Program-made: the position numbers and the translations under genes
NCBI GenBank assembly: GCA_947568835.1
Contig: OX387610.1
Coordinates: 11,141,001-11,205,000, forward strand
Direction: 5' to 3'
From: Protonemura montana
Taxonomy: Eukaryota > Arthropoda > Insecta > Plecoptera > Nemouridae
DNA: 64,000 bases
Shown here: piece after piece, positions 58,291 to 64,000 of the stretch
How the letters are laid out: each line of letters begins with the position of its first letter
Position numbering within the stretch: the first letter of the stretch is position 1
Notes under the pieces: model-generated
The model's input: the letters and a program-made list of their open reading frames with translations, nothing else
Database searches by the model: none
What the model was told of the DNA's origin: nothing

Positions 58291-58765
58291 GGTTGTAGTG
58301 CCTCCATCTTTTTTTCCTGAGGGGTCCATGGGGAACAAAATCCAGTTTTTTATTCCTTAATTGGGGTTGGTTTAAACTATTTAATTAATTAAAAAATTCC
58401 TTTTAGTGCATATTTTCCGGAAAATCTATTCTAAAAAAAAGATGTTGATAAAAACTGGATGCATCGAACAAGGAAGGGGTTTTAAAATGGTTGACGCTTG
58501 TTGTTTTTTTTACGTGCAGTTTGGTAGTGTTACCAGAATGAACAAATTTGGGATTCACAGCTGCTACGAAAACAATCGAAAAACACTAGAAAACGCCTTG
58601 AACAGGCTTTTTTACAACACCTCTAACAACTTAAAAAATAAAATAATATTTTTAATTTTGAAAAGCGTCGATCTGTTGTCTATAGTTTGATGAGTTACAA
58701 GAGATTGGTTTGGCCGATTAGTTGTATCCAGTAAACCTTGATATCGACCTGAGTAAGCTCCCGAT
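58291..58765. mobile_element. VNTR-bearing repeat element, copy 3 (array absent)
   Basis: The same leader as 41964 and 45517 (TAGTGCCTCCATCTT ... GATTAGTTGTATCCAGTAAA), ending with one partial minisatellite unit GACCTGAGTAAGCTCCC at 58748-58764. Confidence 0.7.
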
Positions 58766-59203
58766 ACATAAAGGAGTGATGATATTGAACAAAATGATAC
58801 TTACAGATAAGAGCGAGCTGGTCCTGAAAGCAGTCGTCTTAGACGTCACGATTGATAGAAAAGAAATGTTCACCAGACGATCAATGATTTCCTTGTTTGA
58901 ATAATAGTGGAAACACGGTAATAAAAAAGTGGAATAGGAATGTCAATGGGCATTGCAGATAAATATCAGCAGTCAAGATTTATTGGTCAAAGGCTAACAC
59001 AAAAGGTAAAATCTGTGATGGTTTGGTATTTTATAGCAAAGTTATCAATAAGAAATGTAAAATGATTAAATACAAAACACCTTCACATGTATGTATATGA
59101 CATAAAAATACTAAACTCGTTTGTAGCAATATGAGTTATTTCTACGTGAAAGGAAAACTTAGAAAGCTGGTGTACTTATCATCAACCGGAAATGATTAGC
59201 GTA
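58766..59203. other. 3' flank of paralog B
   Basis: On the minus strand an AATAAA lies at 58979-58984, about 220 nt past the stop codon, a plausible polyadenylation signal. Confidence 0.35.
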
Positions 59204-61351
59204 TCAATCGGCATCGCCTTTAACAACAAAGATGTTCCCGGCAACAAAACCGTCTTCGGGCACACACTTCACAATGACGCACGAGATCCCTTCGGCGTTG
59301 TTCGGCAAGTCTCGGAAGAATGCCAATCGTGACTCTTCGTCAACCTCCAGCGACGCGTCTTGGTCCAGCATGAGGCCAACTTTCTCGCGCACCAGCGAGA
59401 AGTATTGCTCCCTACTTAGCTGCTGGTCACTTCCGGCCGGCGTCACCCCGTGAAAGAAATACGCCTTCGTTCCGGTGTCCACATCATCTAAGCAAGAAGA
59501 TCCGGGGCTTGCCTTTAACAATCCTTTGCTCAATTTCAAGAGACTTGCATCCCCGCTGAAGTCCTTTTGCATCTGAGTCACTGCTTTCTTCCAGAAGAAT
59601 TCATTTAGTGTGCCAGTTATTCCTTCTCCTTCCTGAAATTCGCCTTCAGAAAGATGAGGTGAATACCTTTTAACAGTCTCAAACTCTTCTTGGTAGATTG
59701 TCTTCTGCCGCTTAAACTCCTTTTTCAAGAAGTCAAAAATGCGCTGGAATTCTTCGGTCCATCTTTGGATACCATCTTCTTGACGCACAGTACCAGCTTG
59801 GTCCTGAAAGGTGATGATTTCAGCAAGTTGATCGCGATCTATTTGAGCCACTTTATGATTACGTAGCCACGACCCCATTGTTACAAGTGTTCCAGCAAAC
59901 TTCAGGGCTTCAGGTGCTGTTATCTCTCCAAAAACGCCATGCAATCCCTTCTGACCCTTGATTTTACAAAACCACTCGACCACAGATTGCATTTCGTTTC
60001 CAAATGCGTTCCAAAATTTACAAAGATTGCTTAATATGGATACGATATATTCGGCAGTAGTGCAATGTACTTTGCTGCTTTTCTTGGCAGTTGCTGCAAG
60101 TAGTTGGCAAATATCCTGAAAACATGTAGACAAGTTTTCTTCGGGGCTTAGAATGGTGTTAAATATCTTGAAAGGAGACAGGTAGATCACTGCATTCGGG
60201 TTAACCAGGCTGCCGCACTCGGCTTTGTTCCGAGCCCAAACGGCTGATTCTTTCAACACGTTTTGAGTCTGGACACCGTTATCTACCAATTCTGAGACGT
60301 TGGCTGCGACTTGGTAAGTCGTCACGACTACGTTCGCGAAGAATAAAATTGAAGAAACCAAGTACATCCAGTCCGAGCCGTCAATCTTCTCACCTTGAAT
60401 GAGCTTGATCACGATGCCTGTGAAACTGTTAACAACTCCTAGCCCACTAGCAGACAACGACATTACAAAAGGTACTCGTGCGACCGCGCTTGTGATTGTA
60501 GCTCCCCTCACGATCGCTTGCTTGACTGCGAAAACCGCTCCAGCAGAAGTGACAAATACGGCTGAGCCTAGAATTGTCAACCAGCAACCTCTCGCCTCCG
60601 GGCTTTGCAGCCCGAGTGTTTGCCCGCGTTCGCTCCTGTCCACAAGTCGTTCGATGCTGCGACCGGACGTGTACGCAGCCAAAGCGCCGCCAGTAACCAG
60701 TGTTCCAATTGCGACGGCAGGAATGGCAAACGGTGCAAAGAAAATTGAGGCAACGCCAACAAGGATCGTCGCCACCCCGACGGCTACCGAGGCAATGTCG
60801 GTGCCCTGGAGAATTTTGTTGACGATACTGCAGGCAGCTGATTTTTGGAATTGAATTTCAAAGATTTCGCCCTTTGTGCAGTAGTATGTCCCGGATGCTG
60901 GATAACACATGAGACATTTTGGCAGACGGTTGTTCTTCAAATAATCTTGGAAGCCGTTGTAAGAGCGTGGCACGTTGTCGATGTAGACGGACTTGCCATT
61001 GAGATGAAGGCAAATCACAGAAGAGATAAAACCCCCCTTTCTTGTCAGACAATCTATGCAGAGGAATGAGACTTGGAACGAGTTCTGACGTGCGTTTTTC
61101 TTGCAGACCAAATTAAACACTTTTTCAAGTCTCTGTTTTTCTTGCCGTTCAAGCGATGGGCTTTCGTTTGTCAACGGTCCAAACATGGCATACTTTATCT
61201 TCTTCTTAAGCAGTTTCTTGTCGCGGTCGGTTGACTCGAAGAAGTCGTTCTCGCGACCACCAAACATCACATGGTTGTCTCTCTGGGATGTTCTCACCGA
61301 TATTTTCCACTCTTGCACCTCGGCCAAGTTCCATGGTTTTTCCGTTGCCAT
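59204..61351 (-). CDS. DUF4781-like protein, paralog B, nested in the COX6C intron
   Basis: Single open frame of 715 codons from ATG at 61351 (MATEKPWNLAEVQEWK). The longer ORF begins with a TTG inside the likely acceptor. Same architecture as paralog A: FFESTD, NVPRSYNGFQDYL, CYPASGTYY, a hydrophobic Ala/Gly/Val zone (about 195-260) with SGRSIERL and PEARGCWLT, a second hydrophobic patch (MYLVSSILFFANVVVTTYQ), and a charged helical tail ending FVVKGDAD. Outside the last ~140 codons the two differ at a large share of residues; inside that tail only about six differ. Function unknown; the DUF4781 assignment is from memory. The frame is intact, so it is probably functional. Confidence 0.75.
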   Translation of the reverse strand: MATEKPWNLAEVQEWKISVRTSQRDNHVMFGGRENDFFESTDRDKKLLKKKIKYAMFGPLTNESPSLERQEKQRLEKVFNLVCKKNARQNSFQVSFLCIDCLTRKGGFISSVICLHLNGKSVYIDNVPRSYNGFQDYLKNNRLPKCLMCYPASGTYYCTKGEIFEIQFQKSAACSIVNKILQGTDIASVAVGVATILVGVASIFFAPFAIPAVAIGTLVTGGALAAYTSGRSIERLVDRSERGQTLGLQSPEARGCWLTILGSAVFVTSAGAVFAVKQAIVRGATITSAVARVPFVMSLSASGLGVVNSFTGIVIKLIQGEKIDGSDWMYLVSSILFFANVVVTTYQVAANVSELVDNGVQTQNVLKESAVWARNKAECGSLVNPNAVIYLSPFKIFNTILSPEENLSTCFQDICQLLAATAKKSSKVHCTTAEYIVSILSNLCKFWNAFGNEMQSVVEWFCKIKGQKGLHGVFGEITAPEALKFAGTLVTMGSWLRNHKVAQIDRDQLAEIITFQDQAGTVRQEDGIQRWTEEFQRIFDFLKKEFKRQKTIYQEEFETVKRYSPHLSEGEFQEGEGITGTLNEFFWKKAVTQMQKDFSGDASLLKLSKGLLKASPGSSCLDDVDTGTKAYFFHGVTPAGSDQQLSREQYFSLVREKVGLMLDQDASLEVDEESRLAFFRDLPNNAEGISCVIVKCVPEDGFVAGNIFVVKGDAD

Positions 61352-61362
61352 CGATGGACCTA

Positions 61363-61412
61363 CCTGCAACTAATTTGTACGGAAAAAATAGAAGAGTGTT
61401 TATTAGCAAAAG
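61363..61412 (-). promoter_or_regulatory. probable 3' splice site of paralog B leader intron
   Basis: On the minus strand: CTAATAA branch-like motif, pyrimidine run CTTCTATTTTTTCC, and TTGCAG. The exon would begin at 61363, 12 nt before the ATG. This is a strong match to a metazoan acceptor. Confidence 0.55.
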
Positions 61413-61893
61413 ACAAGTAGAGATAACAACAAGTTAAAAATCCAAAGCAAAAATAGTAAACGGCAGTCGCTTTCATAGGAATGCAAGTGGACGACAAGTT
61501 AGAATGAAAAGCACACTGAAGTATGCTAAACAAAAACTGAACTCCACTTGCTTCTAACTTCAAAGACTATCAAACCAAGTGAGTCAAATACACAAAAATT
61601 AGTCTACAATGTTCTTATATATAAGCATCAATAAAATATGAGTTAATTTGCTGGGGAATGGCAACAGGAGTCAAGCAGATCTTTCGAAAACAGAAGAGTG
61701 CAGTGAGAATTATTTCAAAAATAAAGATAAGAGGCTGCTGTATAAATTGATGTAAAAATTTAAACATTCTGACACTATCGTCTTTATATATTCTTGAAAT
61801 AATTTAAAACGTAAGAGACAATACAACCCTTTTTACAAAAAAAAAAGGAAATCCATAAGAAAAACACAAGGAAAAGGGAAGAAATAAGACTAA
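61413..61893. other. intron DNA, no gene
   Basis: AT-rich. Nothing recognised. Confidence 0.4.
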
Positions 61894-62097
61894 AAAAAAG
61901 GCTTAAGTAGGAAAAATGCAAGGTTCATGGGCCCCATTCTATACAATAAGCTACCAGCAAATGTTAAAGAAAGGGAACGAACAAGGAAGACCTTTCAAAA
62001 TGCAGCCAAAGATTTCTTAAGACAGCGCAGTTTCTATTTCATCGACGAGTACATTGCCTTAAAAGAGTGTGATTGTACATTTTGTATGACTACTTGA
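61894..62097 (+). pseudogene. C-terminal end of a LINE-type reverse transcriptase ORF
   Basis: Open frame between stops reading RFMGPILYNKLPANVKE, then RKTFQNAAKDFLRQR, then a stop at 62095-62097. The pattern GP..YN.LP..(I/V)K ... FK..L...L is the usual end of ORF2 in jockey/CR1-like non-LTR retrotransposons. The catalytic domain is absent, as in a 5'-truncated insertion. It is on the COX6C strand. Confidence 0.55.
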
Positions 62098-63059
62098 TGT
62101 ATAAAGATACAAAAAAATATGTATTTATGATCAAGTATATATCTCATAATGTTTAGGTTTTGTATGTTTTTATTATGTTTTTTTGTTAATCTTGACAATT
62201 TCCAGCACCTGTTTTACCAAAATTTATAAAAAAAAATTATGACATGCATACAAAACAACGGAAAACAAATACAAATACCTAATGCCTAAAATACCCAAAC
62301 ACCCACATACTTCGTTCAAACTAGGATCACAAAAGTCGAACAAGAAGATCGAGCAAATCCCGGTTTAAGCGCCGGTTTAAAGGTAAAAAGTTCACCAACA
62401 ACTTTTCATGATTTCAGCTCAAGATTTCACTAACACCAGGTTAAACTTGGCTTAAACTCGGTTGAGGACCAAGAATTTATATTTTCTCAATCAATGACAT
62501 TTTTCAAACGTCAGTAAAGTTATTTTTAGTAAATTGTATATAATTGATTTAATTATATTGGTTGCGTGATGGTTTTCAGAGCAAATTAATGAACTAATAC
62601 TTAACGGGGATGTTTCACATGAATCTATTAGCTTACCTCAAAGCCAGTGCCGATATCGACGACCAAGACACTTTACAGTCTACCTCAGAAACGATTCCCT
62701 GCAAACAGGATCTTTATATCCATTCTTTTATACCTTTTCTTATCGTTGGATTCGGTTTGCATTTATCAGATGTTATTTATTACTGGGATTTGTTACTCGT
62801 AGATGTATACTTTATGTCAACTTTCTGATAAGTGTTTCGCGATTGCTAAAAGAACTTATCAGACCCATTTTATTTGACTTGAATCAAGCATAAGTGCTAA
62901 ATTATACTATAAACGGAGTCAAAATCGAGCGAACATGTCTGGGACTCACAGTTGCAGTTCTTGAAAAAATCATGCTTTTTGACATGTTTCCCTTTTTTAG
63001 TGGGATCGCTGAAGATAGGACCGTGTCTGTTAATATATCTTCCAGTTTATGATACCGAA
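62098..63059. other. intron DNA, no gene
   Basis: AT-rich. The first ~130 bp may be the 3' UTR of the LINE fragment. No other repeat recognised. Confidence 0.4.
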
Positions 63060-63445
63060 AGGTTTGGCGTGTTGAAAACACCGGTTCTTGTGAGATCACC
63101 AAAGTTATCAACACTGCATTGGCTCAGATATTGGATGGATAACCGTCATAATGTCCAGTTTTGTTCGGGAGAGAGGTTGAAGAGATTGAAGTTGGTATAA
63201 CAACATCACTCGCCTTGCTTATCAACCTCTCGACAGCATGGATTTGTGGAGGAATCCTGCTGTTCGAGTTGTACCGTCCTTCGGAAGGGACGTTAAGCCG
63301 GTGGTCCCCTTGGTGCTATTCGACAGGAGTAGGTTACGTGCCGGCACCGGGTTTACCCTCCTCCCTTCTGGGCTAGGTTAGGTTCATCATCATCCTCATG
63401 ATAATCCACTCATTCACCAACGCCATTAGACCAGTGCCACATTCA
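63060..63445 (+). mobile_element. full-length 5S-head SINE
   Basis: GGTTTGGCGTGTTGAAAACA leader, GAGATCACCAAAGTTATCAA 5S-like part, CAACCTCTCGACAGCATGG and CCTTCGGAAGGGACGTTAAG core, GACAGGAGTAGGTTACGTGC, and a TCATCATCATCC tail. It ends about 155 bp before the COX6C exon 2 acceptor, in the sense orientation. Confidence 0.8.
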
Positions 63446-63599
63446 ACAGGAGTAGGCTACGTGAGAAATGACAATGTTATATAATCGATGCCGTTTGCTT
63501 GAGAATGAATTGAACTACAAGGAAGTGCATTACGGTTTACAATGGCATCTGTACAATGTAAATCTGACCCCCTCCGCCCCTCTTTCCCCTTGATTGCAG

Positions 63600-63711
63600 A
63601 GACTACGATGCGGAGGCAGACTTTGCCCGGATGCAGGCTGCTGGTGTGCTGAGCTCAGCACCCCCCATCCCTCCGCCACCCCCCGAGGACGAGAAGACGA
63701 AGAAGAAGTAG
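63600..63711 (+). CDS. COX6C: cytochrome c oxidase subunit 6C, exon 2
   Basis: Begins after CCCCTTGATTGCAG, completes codon 58 (Lys) and adds DYDAEADFARMQAAGVLSS, which matches the family's C-terminal helix (human: NYDVMKDFEEMRKAGIFQS). It then continues with a proline- and lysine-rich tail, APPIPPPPPEDEKTKKK, and stops at TAG 63709-63711. The total is 94 residues against 75 in human, the excess being mostly this tail, which is not part of the core family. Joining in phase 2 keeps the YADFYK-DYD signature intact, which is the main evidence for this exon pair. Confidence 0.85.
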
Positions 63712-63770
63712 ACAAAAGTGCGTAGCGCAGTGAAATTTTCGGTGTCTGCGTTGGCTCTCTTGACTAAACA

Positions 63771-63776
63771 AATAAA
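63771..63776 (+). terminator. polyadenylation signal AATAAA of COX6C
   Basis: Canonical AATAAA 60 bp after the COX6C stop codon, with a GT-rich stretch (TGTCAATGCGTGTAGG) following at about 63800. Confidence 0.7.
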
Positions 63777-64000
63777 TGCTTGGTGTCGAATTCGTTGCGT
63801 TGTCAATGCGTGTAGGTCTTTGGGCGCTTGTTTGTGATTTAGTTTCGGATATTCTTGACTTAATTAATTTCAAAAATCCAAACTAAGTTGCCATGCTCTG
63901 TGTGTTATATCTGTTTTGTCACGTCCTGCCAAATTTTACCGAATTTCTAAGTTTTTTTTTTCACATTTCTAAACCCCATTATTTTTTGCGGCCACTTCGG

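Larger units (their letters stand above)
51582..63599 (+). other. COX6C intron (about 12.0 kb) hosting two antisense genes
   Basis: GTGAGT at the 5' end, CCCCTTGATTGCAG at the 3' end, phase 2. It contains two minus-strand coding regions, SINEs at both ends, a tRNA-derived element, a VNTR-family remnant and a LINE fragment. Confidence 0.8.

Noticed and set aside
60399..60854. 151-codon plus-strand ORF
   Set aside because: Shadow of the DUF4781-like paralog B; alanine/threonine-rich because it is the complement of the Gly/Ala-rich hydrophobic zone.

Overview
This window is animal nuclear DNA, most likely from a marine or other non-vertebrate metazoan. It is AT-rich and gene-poor. It has spliced genes with GT-AG introns, a nuclear gene for a mitochondrial protein (cytochrome c oxidase subunit 6C), SINEs with 5S-rRNA-like and tRNA-like heads, many foldback (MITE-like) elements and several minisatellite arrays. 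There is no operon structure and no CRISPR array. I cannot name the species.

The firm protein-coding content lies in the last 13 kb. COX6C is on the + strand, split into exons at 51409-51581 and 63600-63711 by a phase-2 intron of about 12.0 kb. Inside that intron, on the opposite strand, lie two intronless paralogous coding regions of 722 and 715 codons (52591-54759 and 59204-61351). They resemble what I remember of the metazoan DUF4781 family. Their last ~140 codons are about 97% identical in DNA, while the rest is clearly diverged, which is the pattern left by recent gene conversion. The 3' end of a LINE-like reverse transcriptase ORF also lies in this intron (61894-62097).

The first 51 kb is mostly repeats. 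It holds (a) 5S-rRNA-like SINEs with a conserved central core and a shared tail; (b) a tRNA-derived family that repeatedly forms inverted, snap-back structures; (c) at least three foldback families, one inserted in a minisatellite with an 8-bp target duplication; (d) three head-to-tail copies of a Helitron-like element (26388-31257), the middle one carrying a 1.4-kb array of a 10-bp repeat; (e) a repeat family with about 18 copies, about 36 copies and a single remnant of the same 26-bp unit at three loci; and (f) two separate arrays of one 95-bp satellite, a 68-bp array and a 46-bp triplet.

Weak but specific hints of other genes are: a minus-strand exon encoding a signal peptide with a phase-1 donor (33096-33144); a 171-bp symmetric phase-1 exon, also on the minus strand (18062-18232); a plus-strand exon with a membrane segment (10390-10578); and promoter-like patches with an RFX X-box (35226), paired ETS sites (13973, 13994) and a CRE (36130). 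All family assignments rest on reading the sequence and on memory; no database search was run.
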